Source: Paraburkholderia silviterrae
GTDB taxonomy: Bacteria > Pseudomonadota > Gammaproteobacteria > Burkholderiales > Burkholderiaceae
Assembly: GCF_004353915.1 (NCBI RefSeq)
Contig: NZ_SMRP01000021.1
Location: forward strand, 1-64,000
Reading direction: 5' to 3'
DNA length: 64,000 nucleotides
Of this stretch, positions 8,849 to 17,052 are shown one piece after another. The position numbers were made by a program, and so were the translations under genes. Positions within the stretch are counted from its first letter, which is position 1, and each line of letters opens with the position of its first letter. The notes beneath the pieces were generated by a model. That model was not told the DNA's origin and made no database searches. It saw only the letters and a program-made list of their open reading frames with translations.

Positions 8849-9098
8849 CCTTGTTCCAATTGCCGGCCTCTCGGCCGGTATTACGGTCGGCTGGCGCGCG
8901 CACTCACCGCGCGTTGCCATCATCGTCGAGACGCCCTGTGCAAAAAGCACCGGGCTCGCATGGCACCCGCCATGCGGGGCACATTGAAGTGCATTCTCCT
9001 TGATGCCGACGGCACCCGCAACCCGGCGCAGCCCGAGCGAGGGCCCGGTGCGCGCGGTCAAGCCAGGCGCGACAGCGGGCCGCACGCCTCCCGCAACC

Positions 9099-9146
9099 AG
9101 GAAACCCGCCAGGAAGTACGCCAAGAAGTACGCCAGCAGCCGCGCC
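9099..9146. repeat. 12-bp tandem repeat, four copies
   Basis: Four adjacent 12-bp units: CAGGAAACCCGC, CAGGAAGTACGC, CAAGAAGTACGC and CAGCAGCCGCGC. Units two and three differ by one base; the outer ones are degenerate. The repeat is intergenic, between divergent apaG and rpe. Confidence 0.75.
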
Positions 9147-9231
9147 GCCTGCGCGACGCTCGAACGCCCTGCCCCGGCCAAACGCCCAACATCACAGGAA
9201 ACTGGCGCGCGGCGCCCTGCCGGGCCTCGGC

Positions 9232-9264
9232 CTGACGGTAAAATACGGTTTTTCCGTCAGTTTT
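9232..9264 (+). other. Hairpin with T-run in the rpe leader
   Basis: CTGACGG (9232-9238) pairs with CCGTCAG (9254-9260), and TTTT follows directly. This looks like a small terminator or attenuator placed 12 nt before the rpe ATG. No good ribosome binding site is visible between it and the start. Confidence 0.4.
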
Positions 9265-9276
9265 CCGATTGCCGCC

Positions 9277-9978
9277 ATGACGCAATTCCGCATCGCCCCC
9301 AGCATCCTTTCCGCCGACTTCGCGCGTCTTGGCGAGGAAGTCCGTAACGTCGTAGAAGCCGGCGCCGACTGGATCCACTTCGACGTGATGGACAACCATT
9401 ACGTGCCGAACCTCACCATCGGCCCGCTCGTGTGCGAGGCGATCCGCCCCCACGTGAACGTACCCATCGACGTGCATCTGATGGTGCGCCCCGTCGACCG
9501 CATCGTGCCCGACTTCGCCAAAGCCGGCGCGAACCTCATCAGCTTTCACCCCGAGGGCTCGGACCATATCGACCGCACGCTTTCGCTGATCCACGACCAC
9601 GGTTGCAAGGCCGGCCTCGTGTTCAACCCGGCCACGCCGCTGAACTACCTCGACCATGTGATGGACAAGCTCGACCTCATCCTCATCATGTCGGTGAATC
9701 CGGGCTTCGGCGGCCAGTCGTTCATTCCCGAGGCGCTCAACAAGCTGCGCGAAGCGCGCGCGAAGATCGACGCCTACACCGCGCGCACGGGCCGCGAGAT
9801 CCATCTCGAAGTCGACGGCGGCGTGAAGGTCGATAACATCGCCGAAATCGCGGCGGCGGGTGCGGACACCTTCGTGGCCGGCTCGGCGATCTTCGGCAAG
9901 CCCGACTACAAGGCCGTGATCGACCAGATGCGCGCCCAGCTCGCGAGCGTGAGCGCCAACGCCGGCAACGCGCAATGA
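9277..9978 (+). CDS. rpe: Ribulose-phosphate 3-epimerase
   Basis: This 233-residue TIM-barrel enzyme interconverts ribulose-5-phosphate and xylulose-5-phosphate in the pentose phosphate and Calvin pathways. Seen are SILSADFARLGEE at the N-terminus, HFDVMDNHYVPNLTIGP with its metal-ligand histidine and aspartate, MSVNPGFGGQSF, and EVDGGVK with the second catalytic aspartate. Its stop overlaps the gph start (ATGA), so the two are translationally coupled. Confidence 0.96.
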   Translation: MTQFRIAPSILSADFARLGEEVRNVVEAGADWIHFDVMDNHYVPNLTIGPLVCEAIRPHVNVPIDVHLMVRPVDRIVPDFAKAGANLISFHPEGSDHIDRTLSLIHDHGCKAGLVFNPATPLNYLDHVMDKLDLILIMSVNPGFGGQSFIPEALNKLREARAKIDAYTARTGREIHLEVDGGVKVDNIAEIAAAGADTFVAGSAIFGKPDYKAVIDQMRAQLASVSANAGNAQ

Positions 9979-10682
9979 GCGCGGCCGTCCAGTTCAAGGC
10001 GCCGCGCATCGAAGCAGCGCTGATCGACCTCGACGGCACCATGGTCGACACCGCCGACGACTTCGCCGCGGGCCTGAACGGCATGCTCGCGCAGCTCGAC
10101 GCGGAAGAAACCACGCGCGAGGAAGTGATGGGCTACGTGGGCAAGGGCTCGGAGCATCTGATCCGCAGCGTGCTCGCGCCGCGCTTTCACGCCGACCACG
10201 TCGAGGCGCGCTTCGACGAGGCGCTCGCGCTCTACCAGGACGAGTACGCGAAGATCAACGGTCGCCACACGCGTCTGTATCCGAACGTGGAAGCGGGTCT
10301 CGCCGCGCTGCGCGACGCGGGCATCAAGCTCGCGTGCGTGACCAACAAGCCGCATCGCTTCGCCGTGGAGCTGCTGCAGCAATACGGCCTCGCGCGATAC
10401 TTCGAAGTCGTGCTGGGCGGCGACAGCCTGCCGAAGAAGAAGCCCGATCCGCTGCCCATGCTCACCGCGTGCGAGCGTCTGGGCGTGCCGCCGCAAGCGG
10501 CGGTCGCCATCGGCGATTCGGAGAACGATGCGCTTGCGGGCCGCGCGGCGGGCATGGCCACGCTCACGGTGCCTTACGGCTACAATCACGGCCAGCCTGT
10601 ACAAAAAATTGAGTCGGATGGTATAGTTGCCTCGCTGCTCGACGCCGCCAAGGCTGTCGCAGCGCACAATCTTCTGACCTGA
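9975..10682 (+). CDS. gph: Phosphoglycolate phosphatase
   Basis: This 235-residue HAD-family phosphatase removes phosphate from 2-phosphoglycolate. HAD motif I is DLDGTMVDT, motif III includes the lysine in PKKKPDP, and motif IV is AIGDSENDALAG. It overlaps rpe by four bases. The 3' end contains an AT-rich stretch that looks like the promoter of the trp leader. Confidence 0.92.
   Translation: MSAAVQFKAPRIEAALIDLDGTMVDTADDFAAGLNGMLAQLDAEETTREEVMGYVGKGSEHLIRSVLAPRFHADHVEARFDEALALYQDEYAKINGRHTRLYPNVEAGLAALRDAGIKLACVTNKPHRFAVELLQQYGLARYFEVVLGGDSLPKKKPDPLPMLTACERLGVPPQAAVAIGDSENDALAGRAAGMATLTVPYGYNHGQPVQKIESDGIVASLLDAAKAVAAHNLLT
10598..10627 (+). promoter_or_regulatory. Putative sigma-70 promoter of the trp operon
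   Basis: TGTACA and TATAGT are separated by 18 bp, in an AT-rich stretch inside the end of gph. Transcription would start near 10634, about 75 nt before the leader peptide ATG. The -35 match is only moderate. Confidence 0.4.
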
Positions 10683-10710
10683 GTTCTCGACTTACAGTCA
10701 CCTTATCCTC

Positions 10711-10785
10711 ATGTTTCTGAATAAAAAACGGAGTCTGAGCAGCATCGACCGGGGAGCCTGGCCCTGGCGTCGCTGGTCGCGCTAA
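10711..10785 (+). CDS. trpL: trp operon leader peptide
   Basis: This 24-codon frame begins MFLNKKRSL and has Trp at positions 17, 19 and 22 in the segment GAWPWRRWSR before a TAA stop. Three tryptophans so close together just ahead of a terminator hairpin and trpE are the signature of a translation-coupled attenuator. Ribosomes stalled on the Trp codons during starvation would favour the antiterminator and let transcription reach trpE. There is no strong ribosome site upstream. The frame is too short to be found by simple length cut-offs. Confidence 0.85.
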   Translation: MFLNKKRSLSSIDRGAWPWRRWSR

Positions 10786-10840
10786 CCTCTCCCGAGGTTC
10801 GCTGAAGTCGCGCGCAAGCCCTTCTTCAGCTCCGTTTTTT
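10784..10840 (+). terminator. trp attenuator (alternative hairpins and terminator)
   Basis: AACCTC/GAGGTT (10784-10799) forms an early hairpin that includes the leader stop codon. GCTGAAG (10801-10807) pairs with CTTCAGC (10824-10830), and TCCG then TTTTTT (10835-10840) follows. This second hairpin is the terminator. The sequence CTCCGTTTTTT (10830-10840) is also exactly complementary to 10723-10733 inside the leader frame. Confidence 0.8.
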
Positions 10841-11202
10841 ACTTCGCTGCGCACTCGCGCGTGTCTCGAATCTAAACTGTTGCGGTAACCCGTCGGCTGG
10901 TCCGGCCGTGGTCTTTCGCTGTCCTTGCGTGTGGTTTCGTCGTCCGTAAGTTGTCCTCGACGCGCCCCACCTGCCAGGGCACGCTAACGCCTACGCCTCG
11001 CACCCGTCGCCGCGATGCCGCAGCCGGCCTGGCAAGCGTTTTCGTGATGCCCGGCAGAATGAGCGACAACCGAGCCACGAACGTTTCGCCAGCGCAATCA
11101 AGCACTCAAAACAGACGCCATCGCGCACACGCCGCGCCCCTTTTTGAGCCGCACTGGGCCCGCACCCGACGTCGCGACCGGCAGCACGCACAGGATCGGA
11201 AC
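10841..11202. other. Gap between the trp attenuator and trpE
   Basis: About 360 bases lie between the attenuator T-tract and the trpE start. No gene, tRNA or second attenuator was recognised. An open frame reads through it in phase with trpE but lacks TrpE-like sequence. Confidence 0.5.
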
Positions 11203-12696
11203 ATGACCGAACTCGAATTTCAGTCCCTCGCCAACGAGGGCTACAACCGCATCCCGCTGATCGCCGAAGCGCTCGCCGATCTCGAAACGCCGCTCTCGCT
11301 GTACCTGAAGCTCGCGCAGCCCGAGCGCGGCGGCGCCAACTCGTTCCTGCTGGAGTCCGTGGTGGGCGGCGAGCGCTTCGGGCGCTACTCGTTCATCGGC
11401 CTGCCCGCACGCTCCTTGATCCGCACACGCAATGGCGTCTCGGAAGTCGTGCGCGACGGCCAGGTCACGGAAACCCACGAGGGCGATCCGCTCGAATTCA
11501 TCGCGCAATACCAGGCGCGCTTCAAGGTCGCGCAGCGCCCCGGCCTGCCGCGCTTCTGCGGCGGTCTCGCCGGCTACTTCGGCTACGACGCGGTGCGCTA
11601 CATCGAGAAAAAGCTCGCCGATACCTGCCCGCCCGACGATCTCGGCCTGCCCGATATCCAGCTGCTGCTGACCGAGGAAGTCGCGGTCATCGACAATCTC
11701 GCGGGCAAGCTCTACCTGATCGTCTACGCCGATCCGCAAACGCCCGAGGCCTACACGAAGGCCAGGCACCGCCTGCGCGAGCTCAAGCAGCGCCTGCGCG
11801 CGACGGTGCAGCCGCCGGTGACCTCGGCGAGCGTGCGCACCGACACCTATCGCGAGTTCAAGAAGGACGATTACCTCGCCGCCGTGCGCAAGGCGAAGGA
11901 GTACATCGCCGCCGGCGAGCTGATGCAGGTGCAGGTGGGCCAGCGCATCTCCAAGCCGTATCGCGACAATCCGCTCTCGCTCTACCGCGCGCTGCGCTCG
12001 CTGAACCCGTCGCCGTACATGTACTACTACAACTTCGGCGACTTCCACGTGGTGGGCGCCTCGCCGGAGATTCTGGTGCGCCAGGAACAGCGCGGCGAAG
12101 ACCGCATCGTGACGATCCGTCCGCTCGCGGGCACGCGCCCGCGCGGCAACACGCCCGAGCGCGACGCCGAGCTCGCGACCGAGCTGCTCAACGATCCGAA
12201 GGAAATCGCCGAGCACGTCATGCTGATCGACCTCGCGCGCAACGACGTGGGCCGCATCGCCGAGATCGGCTCGGTGGCCGTGACCGACAAGATGGTCATC
12301 GAAAAGTACTCGCACGTGCAGCACATCGTGAGCTCGGTGGAAGGCAAGCTCAAGCCCGGCATGACGAACTACGACGTGCTGCGCGCGACCTTCCCGGCCG
12401 GCACGCTCTCGGGCGCGCCCAAGGTGCGCGCGATGGAGTTGATCGACGAGCTCGAGCCCGTGAAGCGCGGCCTCTACGGCGGCGCGGTCGGCTATCTCTC
12501 GTTCAACGGCGAGATGGACCTCGCGATTGCGATCCGCACCGGCCTCATCCACAACGGCAATCTGTATGTGCAGGCCGCGGCGGGCATCGTCGCGGATTCG
12601 GTGCCCGAGTCCGAATGGCTGGAAACCGAGAACAAGGCGCGCGCCGTGCTGCGCGCCGCCGAGCAGGTGCAGGACGGCCTCGACAGCGACTTCTGA
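11203..12696 (+). CDS. trpE: Anthranilate synthase component I
   Basis: This 497-residue enzyme converts chorismate to anthranilate with ammonia supplied by TrpG. The tryptophan feedback site LLES is seen in FLLESVVGGERFGRYSFIG. The chorismate-binding domain is clear in IRPLAGTRPRG and the downstream DLARNDVGR and GTLSGAPKVRAMELID motifs. The ATG at 11203 is preceded by AGGA and gives the family's normal length; the frame stays open further upstream without homology. Confidence 0.96.
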   Translation: MTELEFQSLANEGYNRIPLIAEALADLETPLSLYLKLAQPERGGANSFLLESVVGGERFGRYSFIGLPARSLIRTRNGVSEVVRDGQVTETHEGDPLEFIAQYQARFKVAQRPGLPRFCGGLAGYFGYDAVRYIEKKLADTCPPDDLGLPDIQLLLTEEVAVIDNLAGKLYLIVYADPQTPEAYTKARHRLRELKQRLRATVQPPVTSASVRTDTYREFKKDDYLAAVRKAKEYIAAGELMQVQVGQRISKPYRDNPLSLYRALRSLNPSPYMYYYNFGDFHVVGASPEILVRQEQRGEDRIVTIRPLAGTRPRGNTPERDAELATELLNDPKEIAEHVMLIDLARNDVGRIAEIGSVAVTDKMVIEKYSHVQHIVSSVEGKLKPGMTNYDVLRATFPAGTLSGAPKVRAMELIDELEPVKRGLYGGAVGYLSFNGEMDLAIAIRTGLIHNGNLYVQAAAGIVADSVPESEWLETENKARAVLRAAEQVQDGLDSDF

Positions 12697-12710
12697 GCGG
12701 AGACAAGACC

Positions 12711-13292
12711 ATGTTGCTCATGATCGACAACTACGATTCGTTTACCTACAACATCGTCCAGTACTTCGGCGAACTCGGCGAAGACGTCCACACGTACCGC
12801 AACGACGAAATCACCCTCGACGAAATCGCAAAGCTCAACCCCGAGCGCATCTGCCTCTCGCCGGGACCGAGCAACCCGCAGCACGCGGGCATCACGCTCG
12901 ACGTGCTGCGCGAATTCTCCGGCCAGATTCCGATTCTCGGCGTGTGCCTCGGCCATCAGGCCATCGGCGAGGCATTCGGCGGACGCGTCGTGCGCGCGAA
13001 GACCATCATGCACGGCAAGGTCAGCCAGATCGAGACCGACTGCAAGGGCGTGTTCTCGGACCTGCCGAAGCACTTCAACGTGACGCGCTATCACTCGCTC
13101 GCCATCGAGCGCGAGTCGCTGCCTGACTGCCTCGAAGTCTCGGCATGGACCGACGACGGCGAAATCATGGGCGTGCGTCACCGCGAACTCGAGGTGGAAG
13201 GCGTGCAGTTCCATCCGGAATCGATCCTCTCCGAGCACGGCCACGCGCTCTTCGAGAATTTCCTGAAGCAGTCGAAGGCGCGCAGCGCGTAA
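12711..13292 (+). CDS. trpG: Anthranilate synthase component II (glutamine amidotransferase)
   Basis: This 193-residue class I glutamine amidotransferase provides ammonia to TrpE. The catalytic cysteine is Cys79 in GVCLGHQAIGEAFGG, with the His-Glu pair in QFHPESIL. It follows trpE by 14 bases with GGAGA upstream. Such proteins often also serve PabB in folate synthesis. No pabB is seen here. Confidence 0.95.
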   Translation: MLLMIDNYDSFTYNIVQYFGELGEDVHTYRNDEITLDEIAKLNPERICLSPGPSNPQHAGITLDVLREFSGQIPILGVCLGHQAIGEAFGGRVVRAKTIMHGKVSQIETDCKGVFSDLPKHFNVTRYHSLAIERESLPDCLEVSAWTDDGEIMGVRHRELEVEGVQFHPESILSEHGHALFENFLKQSKARSA

Positions 13293-13314
13293 TCGGAGCA
13301 AAGGAGACACGACC

Positions 13315-14346
13315 ATGTCCATTACCCCGCAAGAAGCGCTGCAACGCACGATCGAGCACCGCGAGATCTTCCACGACGAGATGCTGCATCTCATGCGCAT
13401 GATCATGCGCGGCGAGCTCTCGCCCGTGCTCTCGGCGGCCATCATCACCGGCCTGCGCGTGAAGAAGGAAACCATCGGCGAGATCGCGGCAGCCGCGACC
13501 GTGATGCGCGAGTTCGCGAATCACGTCGAGGTGAAGGACAACTCGAATTTCATCGACATCGTCGGCACGGGCGGCGATGGTTCGCACACCTTCAATATCT
13601 CCACGGCCTCGATGTTCGTCGTGGCGGCGGCGGGCGCGAAAGTCGCCAAGCACGGCAACCGCGGCGTGTCGAGCAAGTCGGGCAGCGCGGACGTGCTCGA
13701 AGCGCTCGGCGTGAACATCGACCTGCAACCCGACCAGGTGGCCGCATCGATCGCCGAGACGGGCATGGGCTTCATGTTCGCGCCCAACCATCATCCGGCG
13801 ATGAAGAACATTGCCGCCGTGCGCCGCGAACTGGGCGTGCGCACGATCTTCAACATCCTCGGTCCGCTCACGAATCCGGCCGGCGCCCCCAATCAGTTGA
13901 TGGGCGTGTTTCACCCGGACCTCGTCGGCATTCAGGTGCGCGTGATGCAACGCCTGGGCGCGAAGCACGTGCTCGTGGTGTACGGCAAGGACGGCATGGA
14001 CGAAGTCTCGCTCGGCGCGGCCACGCTCGTGGGCGAGCTGAAGGACGGCGAGATTCGCGAGTACGAGATCCATCCCGAAGACTTCGGCATGCAGATGGTC
14101 TCGAACCGCTCGCTCAAGGTCGAAAACGCCGACGAATCGAAGACCATGCTGCTCGGCGCGCTCTCGAACGAGCCCGGTACGGCGCGCGAGATCGTCACGC
14201 TCAATGCGGGCACGGCGCTCTATTCGGCCAACGTCGCGAGCTCGATCGCCGACGGCATCGCGCTCGCGCGCGAGACCCTCGCGAGCGGCCGCGCGCGCGC
14301 CAAAGTCGACGAACTGGTACGCTTCACGCAACAGTTCAAACGCTGA
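13315..14346 (+). CDS. trpD: Anthranilate phosphoribosyltransferase
   Basis: This 343-residue enzyme joins anthranilate to PRPP. The PRPP-binding glycine-rich segment is VGTGGDGSHTFNIST, followed by KHGNRGVSSKSGSADVLEALG. AGGAGA precedes the ATG. An 11-bp tandem repeat begins at its stop codon (14339-14371). Confidence 0.96.
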   Translation: MSITPQEALQRTIEHREIFHDEMLHLMRMIMRGELSPVLSAAIITGLRVKKETIGEIAAAATVMREFANHVEVKDNSNFIDIVGTGGDGSHTFNISTASMFVVAAAGAKVAKHGNRGVSSKSGSADVLEALGVNIDLQPDQVAASIAETGMGFMFAPNHHPAMKNIAAVRRELGVRTIFNILGPLTNPAGAPNQLMGVFHPDLVGIQVRVMQRLGAKHVLVVYGKDGMDEVSLGAATLVGELKDGEIREYEIHPEDFGMQMVSNRSLKVENADESKTMLLGALSNEPGTAREIVTLNAGTALYSANVASSIADGIALARETLASGRARAKVDELVRFTQQFKR

Positions 14347-14371
14347 GTCATTGCTGATCCATTGCTGATCC
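14339..14371. repeat. 11-bp tandem repeat across the trpD stop codon
   Basis: ATTGCTGATCC occurs twice in perfect tandem (14350-14371). A degenerate third copy, AACGCTGAGTC (14339-14349), contains the trpD stop codon. Each unit carries a TGA. Confidence 0.7.
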
Positions 14372-14405
14372 AGCACCGTTTTTTGCCCGATTTTTGCTGA
14401 ACACC

Positions 14406-15191
14406 ATGAGCGACATCCTCGAAAAAATCATTGCAGTGAAGCGCGAAGAAGTGCGCGCCGCCGAGCAGAGCGCCCCGCTCGAAGAACTGCGCCTGGAAGC
14501 GAGCGCGCGCGACTTGCGCGACTTCGTCGGCGCGTTGCGCGCGAAGCACGTGAACGGCCAGGCTGCCGTGATCGCCGAAGTCAAGAAGGCGAGCCCATCG
14601 AAGGGCGTGCTGCGCGAGAACTTCCAGCCCGCCGAAATCGCGCGTTCGTATGCCGAAGGTGGCGCGGCGTGCCTCTCCGTGCTCACCGATGTGCAGTTCT
14701 TCCAGGGCAGCGTCGCGTACCTCGAAGCCGCACGCGCCGCCTGCAATCTGCCGGTGCTGCGCAAGGACTTCATCGTCGACCCGTATCAGATCGTCGAGGC
14801 GCGCGCGATGGGCGCCGACGCGATCCTGCTGATCGCCGCCGCGCTGGAGCCAGGAGACATGCGCGAGCTCGAAGCGCTCGCGCATTCATTGGGGCTCGCG
14901 GTGCTCGTCGAAGTGCACGATCGCGAGGAGCTCAAGCACGCGCTCACGCTGAAGACGCCGCTCATCGGCATCAACAACCGCAATCTGCGCACCTTCGAGA
15001 CCACGCTGCAAACCACGATAGACATGCTCGACGACGTGCCTGAAGACCGCATCGTCGTGACCGAGTCGGGCATCCTCTCGCGTGCCGATGTGGAAAAGAT
15101 GCGCGCGCTCTCGGTGCACACGTTCCTCGTGGGCGAAGCGTTCATGCGCGCGCAGCAACCCGGCGCGGAACTCGCGCGCATGTTCTTCTGA
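14406..15191 (+). CDS. trpC: Indole-3-glycerol-phosphate synthase
   Basis: This 261-residue TIM-barrel enzyme closes the indole ring. Seen are EVKKASPSKGVLRE with the catalytic lysine, LRKDFIVDPYQI, GINNRNLRTFE and VTESGILSRADV. It is a separate gene here, not fused to TrpF as in E. coli. The start at ATG 14406 is preferred over a TTG twelve bases upstream. Confidence 0.96.
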   Translation: MSDILEKIIAVKREEVRAAEQSAPLEELRLEASARDLRDFVGALRAKHVNGQAAVIAEVKKASPSKGVLRENFQPAEIARSYAEGGAACLSVLTDVQFFQGSVAYLEAARAACNLPVLRKDFIVDPYQIVEARAMGADAILLIAAALEPGDMRELEALAHSLGLAVLVEVHDREELKHALTLKTPLIGINNRNLRTFETTLQTTIDMLDDVPEDRIVVTESGILSRADVEKMRALSVHTFLVGEAFMRAQQPGAELARMFF

Positions 15192-15214
15192 TTGCAGGTA
15201 AGTGAAAAGCGACG

Positions 15215-15841
15215 ATGGCTATCGAACGCGAAATCAAGCTCGCGCTGCCGCGCGACCAGGTGCAGGCGGCGCTGCGTCTCTTCGAGGCGCGCGCCGGCGC
15301 GCCGGGCCGCGCAGTGCGGCTCGAGAACATCTACTTCGACACGCCATCGCTCACGCTCGCGCGCGCCAAGAGCGCGCTGCGGCTGCGCCGCGCGCCCGAG
15401 GGCTGGCTGCAGACGTTCAAGACCGTGGGCGTGGCGCAAAGCGGACTGCATGAGCGTCACGAGTGGGAAATGCCCGTCGCGGGTGCATCGCTCGAGATCG
15501 AGCGGCTGGTGCAGGCGTGTGATGAAAGCGGTGTTTCGACCGCCCTCACACAAGCCGCCGCCGCGCTGATCCCGCTCTTTCGCACCGATTTCACGCGCAC
15601 GCTTTGGACGCTCGAAGTCGATGGCGCACAAGTGGAAGCCGCCGTCGATCAGGGCGAGATCACTGCGGACGTGAACGGCACGCTGCGTCGCGCGCCAATC
15701 TGCGAGATCGAGCTCGAGCTGAAAGACGGTGATGAGGCCGCACTACGCACGCTCGCCGAAACACTGACGAAGGCGCTGCCGGACCTCGCGCCCGACGATA
15801 TCAGCAAGGCGCAGCGCGGCTACAAGCTGCGCGAAGGCTGA
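15215..15841 (+). CDS. CYTH domain protein (inorganic triphosphatase-like)
   Basis: This 208-residue protein has the CYTH signature ExExK in EREIKLAL at residues 4-11, followed by YFDTPSLTLARAKSALRLRR and ELELKDGDEAALRTL, which line the triphosphate tunnel. Related bacterial proteins hydrolyse inorganic triphosphate with a divalent metal. It lacks the C-terminal CHAD domain found in E. coli YgiF. It follows trpC by 23 bases and is probably cotranscribed, but no link to tryptophan synthesis is implied. Confidence 0.8.
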   Translation: MAIEREIKLALPRDQVQAALRLFEARAGAPGRAVRLENIYFDTPSLTLARAKSALRLRRAPEGWLQTFKTVGVAQSGLHERHEWEMPVAGASLEIERLVQACDESGVSTALTQAAAALIPLFRTDFTRTLWTLEVDGAQVEAAVDQGEITADVNGTLRRAPICEIELELKDGDEAALRTLAETLTKALPDLAPDDISKAQRGYKLREG

Positions 15842-15921
15842 GCACGACGCGACACCCGGTGCGCCCTTCGCGAACCATGCCGGATTGAATCGCCGCGCGA
15901 TTCTTGCGACACTTGCCGCCC

Positions 15922-16902
15922 ATGACCTCCACGAAACACACGCGCGCCGCGGCGCCAGCGCAAGCGTCGCTCTTCGACGACGAACCGCCAGAAGCGGCGC
16001 TGGCCACGCTCGACGAAGCGTGCGCGCCCGAAGTCGATCCTCGCCAGATCACGATCTTCTCGCTGTTCGACGACGACGAATTCCCCGCGCCCGCAGCAGC
16101 CCCTCTATCCGCCAGCCAATGCGCAGCAGCCATGCCTGATACAGCCCAGATGTCCAAAGCGGCGTCCCACGCGAGCCCCGCGATCACGCGTCTCGAAGAC
16201 CAGTTCGCCGCGCTGCCGACCGCGTGGCGCGAGTTGCTCTCGCCGTTCATCGCGAGCGACGCGTACGCGCCGCTGTGCCGTTTCGTCGACGACGAGCGCG
16301 CCACCGGCAAGACCGTCTATCCCGCCGATGTGTTCCGCGCGCTGCGCCTCACCTCGCCCGACGAAGTGAAAGTGGTGATCCTCGGCCAGGACCCGTATCA
16401 CGGCGAGGACCGCGGCACGCCGCAGGCGCATGGCCTCGCGTTCTCGGTGCCGCCCGCGGTGCGCACGCCGCCCTCGCTGCGCAACATCTTCAAGGAAATC
16501 GCGGCGAGCCTCGGCATCGAGGCGCCCGCCCACGGCTGTCTCGACGCGTGGGCGCGTCAGGGCGTGCTGCTGCTCAACACAGTGCTCACCGTCGAGCGCG
16601 CGAACGCCGCGAGCCACGCGAAACGCGGCTGGGAGCGCTGCACCGACACGCTGATCCACGAGCTCGCGACGCGTCACGAGCATCTCGTCTTCATGCTGTG
16701 GGGTGCCCACGCGCAGAACAAGCGCGCGCTTCTCGGCGCGGGCAAGCATTGCGTTCTGGAGGCGCCGCATCCGTCGCCACTCTCGGCGCACCGCGGCTTC
16801 CTCGGCTGCGGACATTTCGCGCAGGCCAACGAATATCTGGCAGCGCATGGCCGCACGCTCATTGACTGGCGCCTGCCGGACACTGCCGAAGTGCTCGCCT
16901 GA
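15922..16902 (+). CDS. ung: Uracil-DNA glycosylase with an extended N-terminus
   Basis: This 326-residue family 1 uracil-DNA glycosylase removes uracil from DNA in the cytoplasm. Motif A GQDPYHG places the catalytic aspartate at about residue 157, and motif B HPSPLSAHRGF carries the catalytic histidine. E. coli Ung is about 229 residues. Here roughly 90 extra, low-complexity and acidic residues precede the catalytic domain and include QASLF (14-18) and QITIF (42-46), which resemble beta-clamp-binding pentapeptides. The ATG at 15922 was chosen because it keeps these motifs; an internal start would remove them. A tandem repeat covers the stop codon. Confidence 0.93.
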   Translation: MTSTKHTRAAAPAQASLFDDEPPEAALATLDEACAPEVDPRQITIFSLFDDDEFPAPAAAPLSASQCAAAMPDTAQMSKAASHASPAITRLEDQFAALPTAWRELLSPFIASDAYAPLCRFVDDERATGKTVYPADVFRALRLTSPDEVKVVILGQDPYHGEDRGTPQAHGLAFSVPPAVRTPPSLRNIFKEIAASLGIEAPAHGCLDAWARQGVLLLNTVLTVERANAASHAKRGWERCTDTLIHELATRHEHLVFMLWGAHAQNKRALLGAGKHCVLEAPHPSPLSAHRGFLGCGHFAQANEYLAAHGRTLIDWRLPDTAEVLA

Positions 16903-16926
16903 AGTACTCGCCTGAAGCGCTCACCT
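16888..16926. repeat. 13-bp tandem repeat across the ung stop codon
   Basis: Three adjacent 13-bp units: GAAGTGCTCGCCT, GAAGTACTCGCCT and GAAGCGCTCACCT. A TGA spans each unit boundary; the first is the ung stop (16900-16902). Confidence 0.75.
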
Positions 16927-16945
16927 GAGGCGAGGCACACACAAG

Positions 16946-16980
16946 AAAAAACGCCACGAAGCTCGCTTCGTGGCGTTTTT
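16946..16980. terminator. Bidirectional terminator between ung and azoR
   Basis: ACGCCACGAAGC pairs with GCTTCGTGGCGT, flanked by an A-run on the left and a T-run on the right. It serves both converging genes. Confidence 0.9.
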
Positions 16981-17034
16981 GTTTTGCTGCCTGCGATGCA
17001 GCGCAATGAAGCACCGCATCGCCATCGCTTCGCA

Positions 17035-17052
17035 GCAGTCGTTGCAGTCGCT
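17035..17052. repeat. 9-bp tandem duplication at the azoR stop codon
   Basis: GCAGTCGTT and GCAGTCGCT lie in tandem, and the second unit's last base is the first base of the azoR stop codon complement (17052-17054). Only two copies, so chance is possible. Confidence 0.45.

Larger units (their letters stand above)
8849..9276. other. apaG-rpe intergenic region
   Basis: These 428 bases between divergent apaG and rpe contain no convincing gene. They hold a 12-bp tandem repeat (9099-9146) and a hairpin just before rpe (9232-9260). Promoters for both genes must lie here, but no clear -35/-10 pair could be named. Confidence 0.6.
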
